A DNA stretch of 64,000 bases from Portulaca oleracea (lineage: Eukaryota; Streptophyta; Magnoliopsida; Caryophyllales; Portulacaceae): the NCBI GenBank assembly GCA_029582165.1, contig CM055887.1:17779190-17843189 (forward strand). The letters are read 5' to 3'. Shown piece by piece: positions 23,652-35,103 of this stretch. A program made the translations under genes and the position numbers. Below the pieces are notes generated by a model. The model did not search any database and was not told where the DNA came from. It was given only the letters and a program-made list of their open reading frames with translations. How positions within the stretch are numbered: the first letter of the stretch is position 1; each line of letters opens with the position of its first letter.

Positions 23652-24667
23652 TGCCTTTGGCGGCGGTGCTCCGCACCCCCCGCCTCTTCCGGGAAAGACA
23701 TGTACTTTCCGTTGTAAGCCTCACCTTCTCCTTCCGGTTTTTTCCTCTTGAAAACTTCCGACCCAATCTCCGTGGCTACTTGTTCTTCAATGGTAATTCG
23801 CTTCATAGAGTGACTACCTTCTTGCTCATCGAAACGGAGCTTCTTCTTGCCGTCTTGTTGTTTCCTCCCATCCCGGAATGCTTGGATTAATCTAACTTCT
23901 TCTTCCTTCTCGCCTTCCCTTCCTCTTCTTTTACTCTTCATCGGTGACGCCTTCAGGTTTGTATTATACGGAAGGTCAGCTTCAGCTATATCCTCGTCAA
24001 ATTGGTCGCATCCTTTGTATATGTGGCCCAACATACCACACCCATAGCAGAAGTCTACCAGTTTGACATATTTCACGTCAAACCAGATCGTCTTCCCCGC
24101 AATCCTGGCTTTTATCCCCCGCCACAGAGGCTTATTTAGGAATAAGTCAACACAGAAATTTAGGGACTTGTCTATGCCGATAAGATTACTTTCATCGGCG
24201 CACACAAACTTCCCCATTGTCTTTGCTAAGCTCTCCGCAAACCCTCTGGTCTGTTTTATCGCTGGAACATCGTATACCTTTACCCAGAAACGGATTGTGT
24301 CGAAGACCACTTCAGGGTACTTCTCTGTCCCATCCAACTCCTTCAGTAGCAGGTGGTGTCCATCGAAAGACCACGGACCCTCCATTAGCACCGCCGACTT
24401 ATCCGCCTTCGAGAAGAATTGGAAGAGGAATAAATTTCTATCTAGTTCTTTGATCAGTAATCCTTTGCCAGATTTCCAGATATTCTTCATTGTCGCTTTC
24501 ATCGCACCCACATTGTATGAGTGCGTTGTGTGTAGTTTTCCGATCAGACTAAGAGCGATTTGCTCCGCCTTCTCCACATCCACTTCCTCCTCACATTCAA
24601 CGACAATCTCTTCTTCTTCTTCAGTCAACTTCAGCTTTCCTAACACCTGTTCAATCTCCATCTCCAT
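23648..24667 (-). CDS. LINE ORF1 protein, DUF4283 and zinc knuckle
   Basis: An intact frame of about 340 residues from the ATG at 24667-24665. The N-terminus is acidic (KLTEEEEEIVVECEEEVD), followed by the DUF4283 region with MKNIWKSGKGLLIKEL, LFQFF and LMEGPWSFDGHHLLL, then IRFWVKVYDVPAIKQTRGFA. A zinc knuckle CYGCGMLGHIYKGC follows, then a highly charged tail with KSKRRGREGEKEEE. Such proteins bind the LINE RNA and form the particle used for target-primed reverse transcription. The stop TGA overlaps the ORF2 start (ATGA), a coupling seen in many LINEs. A TTG-led reading could extend it upstream by eleven codons, but ATG is the likely start. Confidence 0.88.
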   Translation of the reverse strand: MEMEIEQVLGKLKLTEEEEEIVVECEEEVDVEKAEQIALSLIGKLHTTHSYNVGAMKATMKNIWKSGKGLLIKELDRNLFLFQFFSKADKSAVLMEGPWSFDGHHLLLKELDGTEKYPEVVFDTIRFWVKVYDVPAIKQTRGFAESLAKTMGKFVCADESNLIGIDKSLNFCVDLFLNKPLWRGIKARIAGKTIWFDVKYVKLVDFCYGCGMLGHIYKGCDQFDEDIAEADLPYNTNLKASPMKSKRRGREGEKEEEVRLIQAFRDGRKQQDGKKKLRFDEQEGSHSMKRITIEEQVATEIGSEVFKRKKPEGEGEAYNGKYMSFPEEAGGAEHRRQRQ

Positions 24668-24700
24668 GTTTTCGACAGTCGGAGCCGTCGCCGGAGCCAA

Positions 24701-24826
24701 CCTAAACCCCTACCACCGACAGCGTAGGGAATACTCCTCCGCACAAGCCCTAGTCGCCGCTGCTACTAGGGTTTGGAGAGAAAAAATACTAACAATTTGG
24801 GAAGTTAATATGACAAGTTTTTAGTA

Positions 24827-24833
<7 letters not shown>
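24701..24833. repeat. Duplicated LINE/CACTA junction segment, copy 1
   Basis: This stretch joins the 5' untranslated end of the LINE, the target duplication AATATGACAA and the end of the CACTA terminal repeat (GTTTTTAGTAGTG). It is repeated almost exactly at 24911-25046. Confidence 0.9.

Positions 24834-24910
<77 letters not shown>
24830..24910. repeat. (AT)n microsatellite between the duplicated segments
   Basis: An uninterrupted AT run of about 80 bases, separating the two copies of the LINE/CACTA junction. Confidence 0.95.
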
Positions 24911-25183
<273 letters not shown>

Positions 25184-25366
25184 GACGGATCTATGAATCG
25201 GGTCTACGGGTCCATGCTTAGACCCGAACCCGCAAGTTTTTTAGTGGACCTAGTCCCGACCCAGGCCTAATACATTCAATTTTTTGGGACCCAAACCCAC
25301 CTTAATGGATCGGGTCTATATAGGTCTGGGTGGGGTCCAGGACCCACTATCATCCCAACATGTAAC

Positions 25367-25598
25367 TGAAACCATTGATTTGAAATTCGCGAACAACACA
25401 GTGCTATGACACCTATATTAAAATACTTTTTCTAATTTTAAATTGGATAAATTCTTCAAATGCCTCATCCGCAGTCTAAGTTTGAATTTGAATTATTTTG
25501 TTACTAGCAATTACCCGAGCGTTGCCCCGAATCAAAAAAATAAATGCCCGGATGTCCATATAAATATTCACACCTTCAATAATCACAATATATATTAC
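25367..25598. repeat. Right flank of the hAT insertion, copy of the 28.3-kb repeat
   Basis: The words GAACAACACAGTGCTATGAC, ACACCTATATTAAA and GTCTAAGTTTGAATTTGAAT match the sequence at 28330-28430. The left counterpart of the same repeat (TAATTGCTTGG, AATTCCCCATA) lies at 11240-11284. The segment is the interrupted copy of a dispersed repeat of at least 190 bp. Confidence 0.8.
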
Positions 25599-25743
25599 AT
25601 GCACCCGGAGCATCTGCTCCAAATACCTGCGAGTGAACAATTATATGAATCAGAGTAAACAATCATAACAATCAGAATGAACAACTTAATACATATGGAT
25701 GAACAATTATAGAATCTGGAGCACGTGCTCCGGGAGCACCTAA
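25599..25743. mobile_element. Small MITE with GGTGCTCCCGGAGCA-type ends
   Basis: The left end TGCACCCGGAGCATCTGCTC and the reverse complement of the right end (TAGGTGCTCCCGGAGCACGT) are alike over about 25 bases. The 145-bp interior is AT-rich with repeated GAACAATTAT words. A related end occurs at about 30198-30230 (CACGTACTTCGGGTGCATCT). The superfamily is not determined. Confidence 0.55.
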
Positions 25744-26564
25744 TAAATTGCACAATACTCGAGCAATGCTTGGTACGAATATGATCATACATCAAGATGA
25801 AACTCAAAATATCCATGATTAATTTGCTTTGTATGATCATACAACCTCCTTTTGATCCACAGTTACAACCGCACAAAGTTTGACAATGTTTGGTGCTACT
25901 ATTTCAATTCATTGCTCTTATTTGCCCATCTATTTCTCTATTAGAATGCATCATGTTTGGGATCTTTTTTGCTGTTGAATTAAGAGAGAAAGAACTGTCC
26001 CGAAAATTGATTTAGTAGCAGAGGAGAAACAAACAAATCATGTCCTTGATCCCAAAAAAAATCAAATATTTTATTACACATTGTGAGGGTTCATGCCTAC
26101 ATAATGTGAAATGTGAACAAAAGAAAGAGATAGTGGTTTTGTTTCTCTGCTTTTTGTTTCATGAGTTGGTAGATGTTGTCTATTTATACTGTGTATATTG
26201 AATTGTTTCAATTGTCTCATTTTGACAGTGGTTGTTTGCGGACTCTTACCCGTTTTCGGGCTATAAATAATCGAAAAAAAAGAAAGAGATAGTGGAAACT
26301 CAACACTAATAATGAGAAAGTGATAAACCAACGAAGAAAGAATGAGGACAATGACCCTAACAGCCATTTCTTTGATTTCTATCTCCTTATGTTAGTTCAT
26401 GCCTACCCAGCGTGCATCTTATCAAGTTTATTTATGGAACGATGTAACGTTGTTACTCTTTTAGTCATTGCCCTTTCAAAATATACCTTTTATTGGCCAT
26501 GAGTAAATTTATGGTTTAGCAATATTTTTGTATAAAGTCCCCCACATACGTCATTGATAAGTTA
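25744..26564. other. Non-coding spacer
   Basis: No gene or element is recognised. Two short GAGATAGTGG words (26128 and 26287) form a weak direct repeat. Confidence 0.4.
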
Positions 26565-26832
26565 ACTATTCCCTCCCTTTTATATTAATTGTCATAATTT
26601 TGACTTTCACGGTACGTTTTCAATGTCACTCTGATTGATAGTTTCTTATACAATATGTTATTAACAATTGCAATATTATACTTTTATAATAGTATTTTTC
26701 GTTACAAATCTAATGATAGTAATTTTATATAACAACTTATTGTATATATTGAGAAATTTATAATGAAAATTTTTAAATTTGACGGTATAATTTTTAAAGA
26801 CAGCAATTAATATGGAACGGAGATGGTAAATT
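26565..26832. mobile_element. Stowaway/Tc1-mariner-like MITE
   Basis: The left end reads TATTCCCTCCCTTTTATATT followed by AATTGTC. The reverse complement of the right end reads CATCTCCGTTCCATATTAAT followed by TGC. The CTCCGTTCC-type end, AT-rich interior and size of about 270 bp fit Stowaway MITEs. The target TA cannot be fixed exactly because the ends have diverged. Confidence 0.55.
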
Positions 26833-27146
26833 ATACCTTCGCAAGCCCTAGTAAACACTTGTTTGGTTGCTTACAAATGTCAGTTACTATTTAAAAAGTA
26901 CATTTTTTTTTTTACTTTACCTTAATGAAAACATGTGACATGCTTTGCATAATTAATTTTTCTTTTTGTCAATTCAGTTAATATTAACCGTGTAAACCCG
27001 TACTATTTACTTACATTTTAAAACCACAATAACTCAATTGTACCACAGATAATAGTAAAAATGGAAAGATTCGTTTGACTAAGGCTTTATTCTTTGAAAG
27101 GTTAAACTATAAATAAGACTTTTCTACTAACTCATACTCAATGTTA

Positions 27147-27410
27147 CTACCTCCGTCCTTAAATGAGTGTCAAATTTTCTAACTGCCTTATTCCTTTTTA
27201 TTTGTCAATTTTACAATTTCAATAATTAAAATACCAATTTTACCCTCAATTAATGAATGGAATATTTTCTAGGTAAATTTATCCTCTTTATTTTTTTGTT
27301 AAGTCAAAGGGTATATTTGTCAAAGTCTAATTTTTTAAGTCAATTTCCTAGGTTTATTGGACTCCTAAAGGTAGTTTTGGTGAAACTCAATTAATAAGGG
27401 ACTAAGGTAG
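27147..27410. mobile_element. Stowaway MITE with TA target site
   Basis: The left end CTACCTCCGTCCTTAAATGA and the reverse complement of the right end CTACCTTAGTCCCTTATTAA are similar. TA lies directly outside each end. The length is about 264 bp, the interior is AT-rich with the usual TTATTTGTCAATTTTAC wording, and there is no coding capacity. All this fits the Stowaway family of mariner-derived MITEs. Confidence 0.7.
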
Positions 27411-28252
27411 TACTTTTTTTAGGTCTTGTTTTTTAAAATGTTAAATTAGGGGTATCTTATCATTTGTTTACCTTACTTAATTATCTGAATCCCTTACAAA
27501 TATTAAAATCGATGTCATTTGATTTTCCCCAAAAGATTCAGAATTTAATAATAAAATAGATTTACTCTACAACTAAGTTACCTACTATTTTCTTACTTTT
27601 TCTTTCCTTACCAACCTTGCTTTACCTAACTTGATCCTACCACTTTAAAGAGTATACCCAAACTTAAGTAAATTTATGTAATTTTTATACTTCTTTGACA
27701 ATTTATTATCTACGTCTACTTACTTATAAATACATTACTCAACCCTACTCAAATTTATTGAAGCTTACTTAATTACCCAACTTATACATACATAAATTAG
27801 CATAATTTAATAGGGATGAGAGAGAGAGATGAGAGATGAGCAAAATTGTGGATGAGAGAAGCTAATTAATTCTAAAGCTAATTTATACTAATTACAATGT
27901 ACGTAAAATTGTATACAAATGCTAATTTCTATTCTCATTTGTTAGTTACTAATTACAATGTACGTAAAATTGTGGATGACAGAGAGATGAGATAAGCAAA
28001 AGATGAAAAATAAAACCCACGTTAATAGGGATGAGAGAAGTCACAATCTCACAGAGTGACAGATTGAAGAAATGAAACGGTTAACCACGTTTTGTGCAAA
28101 CTTTTTACAGATAAAAATTATTTTCTTTTAATGTTACTATTCAATGGCTACGATATTCCCAATATATAGATCAACGGCTAAATATGGTCAACTTTTCATG
28201 AGTCATTCTGGTGTTAGTCAACCCCATTTTGCTACTATAATAGTAAGATTAG

Positions 28253-28440
28253 CTAGATATAATTGCTTGATTTGCTTCTCCATAATTCCCGAATTCCCCA
28301 TACCCCGTGTAACGATTGACTCTATCCGGGAACAACACAGTGCTATGACACCTATATTAAATTTTTTTTCCTTATTTTAAATTTGATAAATTCTTTAAAT
28401 ACCTCATCCATAGTCTAAGTTTGAATTTGAATATTACTAG
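28253..28440. repeat. Unoccupied paralogue of the hAT insertion site
   Basis: TAATTGCTTG, AATTCCCGAATTCCCCATAC, GTGTAAC and GAACAACACAGTGCTATGAC occur here without interruption. In the other copy the same sequence is split between 11240-11284 and 25359-25502 by the nested hAT element. This is an empty-site control for the insertion. Confidence 0.8.
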
Positions 28441-29278
28441 CCAGACAGGACTGCTAAGCTACGATGCACGGCTAAAATTAACGAAAATGATATTAGTATT
28501 GGAGCAAGATATTTTTTTTATCTATTTTGTTATATTGTAAAAATTATATTATTATATATTAAAAATGAAATAAAATGATATAATTGAATTCTATAATTAT
28601 AATATCAAAGATAAATTACCTAAAGTTATACTTTTATCCGTTATTTTTATATTTCAAAAAACCGCTTAAAATAAGCTTAACAAAAGGATTGATCTGATTA
28701 GGATATCATTTGTACTCATTGACACAACCTACGTATCCCAACTTCCTTATAATTAATAATTAATACTTACTATTAAAAGGACAGTGTCAAACATCATAAA
28801 AATTATCAACTTCATGAAAGATGAGACACGTAAAAAAAATCGTAACATGATATGATTGATTCTATAATTAATTAAAAAGGCAAAGCTAACCTCAAATAAA
28901 TTCTCAAAATTATAAATGCATAAGAATAGAGAGTTGGTGGAAGAAGAGAATATATATATAAATCCAATGTAAATACTCTCAACGAATTTTTGGAGTGAAA
29001 AAATAAGGTGAAAAAGATCTGCATTATTATATTTTCATTTAAACCTCTTGTTTGTCTTCTATTAAAGAATCGCATTGAATTTGACAACCGTATCAAAGAG
29101 GGCAGACCAGAGCAGCTTGAAGAGTGAAGACAAGTTTCAGACGCAGACTGCTTATTTAAACAGGGTACGCCCTATGTTGACTTGATGACATCATGACAGG
29201 GGGATCTGATGTATTTTGAGTTTTTGACAAAAAAAAATTCAGTTTAAAAAAAAAAATTAAGTATATTACTTATATATT
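28441..29278. other. Non-coding spacer
   Basis: AT-rich sequence in which I see no gene, no paired repeat ends and no RNA gene. Confidence 0.4.
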
Positions 29279-29466
29279 TGTTCTTTGGATTGATAACTCT
29301 TTCCAATTTAATTTAATACAATCCAATCCAATCCAAATTTTACAAAATTCCCAAAAAATAATTCTCTCCAAAAAACGCAATTGCCCAAAAAAGCATCATA
29401 ACTTATCAAATCCAATCCAATCCAATCCAATCTATCCAAACCTCATTTTATCCAATCCAAAGAACA
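29279..29466. mobile_element. MITE with TGTTCTTTGGATTG ends
   Basis: The left end TGTTCTTTGGATTG and the right end CAATCCAAAGAACA are perfect inverted repeats. Next to both ends are runs of the AATCC/GGATT type, such as ATCCAATCCAATCCAA. The 188-bp element is non-coding. Sequence of the same type (AGCATAACTTATCC, CCAAACCTGAAA, CCAAAGAATA) surrounds the gypsy element inserted at 31579, so a second, interrupted copy is likely there. Confidence 0.7.
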
Positions 29467-29688
29467 ACTAAGGGCATGTCAAATTCATGAGTAACTCTAA
29501 TTTATTAAAATTTACCAGTTTTTGCATAAATTTACCAGAATTTATCAAAACTTACCAAAAAATACATATTTAAAAAACAAAAATAATTAATTTTGATATA
29601 TTAGTGTAAATTTGGCAAAAGTTATTAGAATTTACCAAAAGTTACCAAAAATTACCAAAATTTAACTTTTACTCAACTGTTTTTTTAC

Positions 29689-30148
29689 TAAGGCCGACAA
29701 AAATATGACCGACCCGATAGTCCGAATTTTACCGACCCGGAAAAATCGGATATTGGACATGGCGATTTGACCGAATATGAAAATTCGGTCATTCGGCAAT
29801 TGACCGAATAAAATACGGGTCGGGTTCGGGTTTAGCAAAACGGGTTCGGGTTGACCGAATTTTTGAAGAAAATCGGATTTGTTGACATTCGGTCAATCGG
29901 GTCCGGGTTGACCGAACCCGAAATTGGGCAAGAATCAGTGAATCACAAGATATATTACTAAAAAGAGTAAAAAAAGTCATTTATAAAATTCGGTCAATCG
30001 GACACATTCAGTCAACCGGGTTCGGGTTCGGGTTTGACAAATGTGTCCGAATTAAAATTCGAACAGGATTAGGGTTTGAGGTTTTTGATCACAAATACCG
30101 AATTGACTGAACCCGATAAGATCCGAACCCGATTTTTTGCCACCCTTA
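29689..30148. mobile_element. hAT-type MITE with perfect 8-bp target duplication
   Basis: The element begins TAAGGCCGACAAAAAT and its right end in reverse complement reads TAAGGGTGGCAAAAAAT. TTTTTTAC flanks it on both sides (29681-29688 and 30149-30156), the 8-bp duplication expected of hAT elements. The 460-bp interior is made of many copies of ACCGAA/TTCGGT and GGGTTCGG/CCGAACCC words in both orientations, and codes for nothing. A hAT transposase from elsewhere would have moved it. Confidence 0.85.
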
Positions 30149-30432
30149 TTTTTTACCCATGAATTTAGACAAACATTAAAAAAAAAAGGAAAGGTAACAC
30201 GTACTTCGGGTGCATCTAATAAATTACAATTTTCATTTAGACAAACATTAAAAAAAAAGGAAAGACAAGAACTGCGCAATGACCGAACTCTATTTCTCTC
30301 AGACCCTCACCCACCCTCCCAGACATTCGTCATCGGCACCACCAACCAAATCGCAGTCTCACGCCCGCACCGCCACCGCTTGACCCGACCACAACCGCTG
30401 CGCGTGCCTCCATAGTCCACGCAATCCTCTGC

Positions 30433-30979
30433 CAGTGGCGGGCCCAACCCCAGTTTGTGAGTTTCTCATTCTCAATCTCTTTGCTTCTTTCAACTCAACA
30501 TTTTCTTGTGATTTATTATTGTAAATTTACTCTTTAAGTTCTGAATATTATCAATTCATTTTCAATTTTCAATTTCTCATGACATTCTAGTATTCCCTCT
30601 GAACTCAATTTTCTTGTTGGTAAATAATGGTTTGTATTTTAAATTGATTTGTTATTTGTTAAAAAGGTCAATGTAATTATATTAAATTAGAATTTACCTA
30701 TTTATGAATTGGATTATGTGAATAATTGGGAAATAACATTTGTTAGTTGGATGCATAATCTGATGAGTTTTTCAATAAGCTATCATTGACCGTTTTAAGA
30801 AGATGCATGATTGTCGATCTGACTATTAGGTATTTATTTTTGTTTAATATCATTTTCATGATTAATATTAAATTAGCTATTTTAGTTGCATTTAAGCTTT
30901 ATAGAATTGCTAAATTTTAATTTTTTTTAAACAAATTGTTGTTGACTCCACTAAATTTGAATCCTAGATCCGTCACTAC
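30433..30979. mobile_element. Possible hAT remnant with CAGTGGCGG ends
   Basis: CAGTGGCGGGCCC near 30433 and, in reverse complement, AGTGACGGATCTAGGATT near 30979 resemble the ends of a common plant hAT family. I find no 8-bp target duplication, so the pairing may be accidental. Confidence 0.3.
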
Positions 30980-31074
30980 TCAATGGCCAAAATATACGGA
31001 ACCCAAATTAACCATAACTAGGATAAATAAATTATATTTACTCCACGTGTGGTTTACTATAATAATTTTTTAGA

Positions 31075-31290
31075 TACTCCCTTCGTTCCAATTAATTTGT
31101 TCAGTTTACTTTTTCATGACCTTTGATGTAATATTTTGACCGCTAATTTTTCACATTCTATCTTAGCAAGACTAATAATTTTGTATTCAGGTAAAAATAT
31201 TTTTGACCAAAATTCTAATAACGGTAGTCTTATACAATAACTCAACATATAATTTGATAAAATAGACATATGTGATTGATAGTATAATTG
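31075..31290. mobile_element. Possible Stowaway-like MITE, one clear end
   Basis: ATACTCCCTTCGTTCCAATT AATT at 31075 is a Stowaway-like end, and interior wording (ACTAATAATTTTGT, TATACAATAACTCAAC) resembles the MITE at 26565-26832. The second end is not clear. Confidence 0.35.
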
Positions 31291-31454
31291 GCAAGAATTT
31301 TGATGTGTTGTTTTTCTTCTTTTTTCAGAAAATATATATCAATCATTCTATTTATGTGTAGTTTCATACAAGGTAACAAAAATTTATTAAAAAAGGAAGA
31401 AAAACGACACCTCAAAGTAGAACAGCCACCGCGTCAACCACCAACTGAATTGTT

Positions 31455-31545
31455 CTGGGTGCATTATTGTCTAATACCGTTAAAGTTCAGTGTATTAAAA
31501 TCCAATACCCCTAAAGTCCAGTGTATTATCGTCCAATAATCCAAA
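31455..31545. repeat. Fragment of the 1379-1918 foldback family
   Basis: GGGTGCATTATTGTC, AAGTTCAGTGTATTA and TATCGTCCAATAATCC match the subterminal sequence of the element at 1379-1918. Only one side is present; the other was lost or separated. Confidence 0.5.
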
Positions 31546-31578
31546 AAAAAAACAGCATAACTTATCCTAACTTATCCC

Positions 31579-33886
31579 TGTAACAGCCCGAATTTTTAAG
31601 CATAATTTATTTTACTAATTAAATTTTCAATCTCAATTATCTTACATTATTTGATTTAATTAGCCAGACACTATTACTTTTCAATCAGATATATTAACTC
31701 TAATATTAGTAATTTCAATAATGAATTATACCGGGTCCAAATTTTCTGAATTTCATAAATTAATATATATGTTACATATCTTGATTAACTTCATACTTCA
31801 TAAGTTGCTCAAACTTATACATTGACTTGTTTTACTCCGTCTTTTCTAATATTAGTGAGAAAGGGAAAATAACTTTTCAATTAAAAAACTACTTTTTACT
31901 ATTTCTATGCTTCTTTCCACCACCAAGCATCAAAATTCAGCAACCCCTTGACCTCCTTCATCTTCTTCTCACCAACCATAGCTCTAAGTCAAGGTTCCAT
32001 GAAAAATTTGGCTACTACTTCCTCCTCCTTTTGACACCAAATCAGTGGAGATGACTCATCCAAAACCCAAAGCTAGTTATAAAAGGAGCTTGGCAATCCA
32101 ACTGATAACTCAACATCAATTTCCTCTTGTCCTTCTTCATCAAGTACCACTATCATTCATCTCCAACATTGTCACTACCCAACCACTGCCATTGCCACCC
32201 TACAGCAGCCAGCAAGAACCACCCGACCACCTTCTCTGCCGCCACCATCCGCCCCAAAACACCCACCAATATCTGCCAAAAATCAAGCCAAAACCATTTA
32301 AAACCAATTCAAACACTTACACCCATAACCTAAATTCATAAATCGACATTTTACTTATCTTTATCAGTCGAAATCCACCGGAAACCACCCAATTACCGGT
32401 CGGAAACCGCCACAAAAGAGCCTCCCTCGCCTTCTCTGTTTCGCAACCCGGACCCCTCACACCCACAACCACCACTGTCGTGGTGGCCTTCGTCGTCGCC
32501 GGTGAAAACCCGAACTTCCTCTGGCTTCTCCGACCAGTCCACCGTCGCCGCTCCTCTGCCCAGAACCCCGCGACTGCTCAGCCCCCCTATATGCCCCTCT
32601 CTGTGTTTTCGTTTATCCCCAAAAAGAAGAAGAAGAAAGGGAATTAACCCTTTCTCAATTTTATTAACTTTCACCTTTTTGGGCCTCCCAAAATTCTTAG
32701 CAGCCCATATTTTCTACTTAGGTAATTACCAAAATTAATTCTCATCTTATCATTACCAATTATTTCCTCTAATTACTCCTTTTATTAATATTATTACTAT
32801 TTATTTATTTATTTATTCAAAATCAGATTTCACAAGTCAAAGTGGGAGATTTATTCCTTTTATCTGCAAACCTCAGGTATATTTCGATGACTGTAATCTT
32901 CGAAACTGTTTAACTGTAAAAACATAAGCTACTAATATTTAAGTGAAATAATTATTGTTTTATTGTTTTTCAAAGTTGGTTGTATGACTAATATATGTTG
33001 GCTCACCCATTGTCGTTTTCGAAAATCCATTGTTTAATGTTCATTGGTTAAATAATCGGGTTGATCGGCCCGAGTGCATGCATCTTCATGGTCCATTGTT
33101 TACCTAATCTAGGGTTGACCGTCCTCGAGTGCATGTGCCGTAGGGAAACAGTGCCGGAAGGGGGTGCTGACTTCCAAGATCCATTGTTAAACCCCTATCG
33201 CAATGTTCATTGTATATTGTTTACTGTCCATCGATTAGTGTTTATGTGTAACATTATTGTGTTATCTTATTTATGTATTATCCAATGCTTGCTATTTGTC
33301 GTATAAGTACCAATGTCGTGTTACTTGAATAGTATTATTACTATTTTTATTTATATGGGGAGAGTTCCACATTCAGATAATAACCTGCAACTGTTTGAGC
33401 ATATTCTCTTCTCCCTCATTTCAAAATGAATTTAAAAATGGCATGCACCAATAAAACTATTTGTTTTCAAAACGTTTTTACATTACAATGTCGAATATAT
33501 TGAGTTCCGTCTCATTTTTCTCCATTGTTTTCAAATAGTTTGTTTTTAGGTATCAGCGAGACATTTTGGGCAGATTCATGGCAAGGATAACTCACTTAAC
33601 AAATCAGGCCGCCACATAGTATTCAAGTTTCATTAATATTAGTTGGCTCACCTAGATAGCTAAACAATATGTTTTAATATTTTCATTGTAGTTAAACTAT
33701 TTGTACATTTCCTTTAATTTTCTATATGAAATATATTTTATTTAAGTCATTTATCTAGCAAAAGCCTTGCTTTTCCTCTCTTGGGAAAGCGGCGTAACGC
33801 TCTCGGCTTTTATACGCTTCCGCTAAATCAAGATTAATTGGGTTAAAATATTGCTAAGTAATACCCCAAAAGCCGGGGCTGTTACA
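31579..33886 (+). repeat. 5' LTR (2.3 kb) of a gag-only gypsy-type element
   Basis: The LTR starts TGTAACAGCCCG and ends GGGGCTGTTACA. It is 2308 bp and differs from the right LTR at roughly 30-40 positions by eye. It has no gene; short open frames are shared by both LTRs and look fortuitous. The five bases before it are ATCCC. Confidence 0.93.
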
Positions 33887-33888
33887 GA

Positions 33889-33900
33889 TGGTATTAGAGC
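33889..33900 (+). promoter_or_regulatory. Primer-binding site, variant
   Basis: TGGTATTAGAGC, two bases after the LTR. It differs from the standard methionine-tRNA site TGGTATCAGAGC by one transition. Confidence 0.75.
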
Positions 33901-35103
33901 AGGTCGAGCCATAGGGTTTAATAAAGTATAAAATCTGAAAAAAAATATCTGTAGACATAGGTGAGAGATCGCGGGCCCTGGGTTTAGTATTTTATTTTAT
34001 TGATTAAGTTGCTAACTTTTCATGTTTTATATTTACGTGATTTTGCATATTATGTGAATTACTACGTGCATGATACTATTTGAAATTATGTTTAAATAAA
34101 TATGCATGTGAAAGTTTTGCTATACCTGATGAATTTATCATATTATGTGACCTTAGTTTATAAGTGACTAGATTTTATGTGATGACTAATGGTTTTTGAA
34201 AAATGACGTTTGAAATAATTTTCAAATATTAATTTATTAAACTCAAAAGGTCATATCTTATGTTTTCTTATTTTACAAATATGGTGGTTTACCTATATAC
34301 ATATATATATGTGTATTTAGTATTATCTCAATCATAAAAATTTTGCAACGATTTTCCCATGTTTTCAACTTATTAATTGTGGTGACTTATTTTTTATAAA
34401 CATTTATGACATAAAGTAAGCACTAATTGTTCGTTATTAATATATTTTGGATTTGGTCTCAAGAAATTTTAGTTTACTAAGTAATTATGAATTACTTTTG
34501 AGATTTTCATTACGCGTGCTAGATGCATGAAATAATCGATTTCCTTTTTCTAACCATAATTTTGTATTTACATGTATTGACTTGTTACATGATAAAGTAA
34601 AGTTTGAGTAATATCAATAGCATCATATGATATTTCATAATGAGTTTTTATTTATAAGATTTACGTGAAAAAATGCCTATATTATTTTACGACTTGTTGA
34701 TAGATACAATGTATGCCTAAATAATTGGTGTTACATTTTATGTGTGTATATTTGCTTGATTCCCATGAGTATTAACATATTCATAAGCATGACGTGAATT
34801 ATTGCTACTATTTACATATTACTTACTTATAAACCAATTATTGATTGCCCAAATCGTTATGTTTATTAGTTGGCAATATTTGATTTATAATTTATTGCAT
34901 TGCAAAACATTTTTTCAAAGCATATTATTGGGGCAGATTTTCAAAACATGCATCACTGGATTTCAAAACTACATGGAACCTCTTTCATTGTGATTTTTCT
35001 TTTAACCATTCATCGAAACATACATAGTTCGTGCATAGAGCATATTGGTATTAATAGTCCAACATAACGAACCATACTTGATTGAGCCTTTTTAATTGTC
35101 AGA
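33901..35103 (+). other. Long leader of the gag-only element
   Basis: About 1.2 kb of AT-rich sequence between the primer site and the gag start, without a gene. Such long untranslated leaders are usual in non-autonomous LTR elements and may hold the packaging signal. Confidence 0.6.

Larger units (their letters stand above)
19717..24806 (-). mobile_element. LINE (L1-type) with ORF1, ORF2 and RNase H, inserted in the CACTA end
   Basis: On the minus strand the element runs from 24806 to a 14-base poly(A) (plus-strand T run 19717-19730). Both sides show the target duplication AATATGACAA (19707-19716 and 24807-24816). ORF1 and ORF2 overlap at an ATGA. The domain order is ORF1, endonuclease, reverse transcriptase, zinc-binding RT-associated region and RNase H, as in plant L1 elements. 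Length is about 5.1 kb, close to full size apart from an internal deletion in the endonuclease part and several stops or frameshifts. The insertion split the CACTA right terminal repeat about 13 bp from its end. Confidence 0.93.
11773..24829. mobile_element. CACTA element (gene-carrying, non-autonomous) with copia and LINE insertions
   Basis: The left end reads TACTACTAAAACTTGCC then ATATTGCGACGGAA. The right end, rejoined across the LINE insertion, reads in reverse complement CACTACTAAAAACTTGTC then ATATTGCGACGGAA. These are CACTA-type termini, with the first C changed to T on the left. The subterminal zones (11790-11960 and 19560-19716) contain many GCGACGGA/TCCGTCGC words in both orientations, as CACTA elements do. 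Without the copia and LINE insertions it is about 2.8 kb and carries UBP26-like exons instead of a transposase. The AT tracts on both sides hide the 3-bp target duplication. Confidence 0.8.

Noticed and set aside
20005..24824. Many plus-strand open frames opposite the LINE
   Set aside because: They are shadows of the minus-strand LINE coding frames, which have clear domain motifs.
31827..32341. Open frames of 75-98 residues in the gypsy LTR, repeated at 36800-37314
   Set aside because: They occur in both LTR copies only because the LTRs are duplicates. They have no domain features and overlap each other in different frames.
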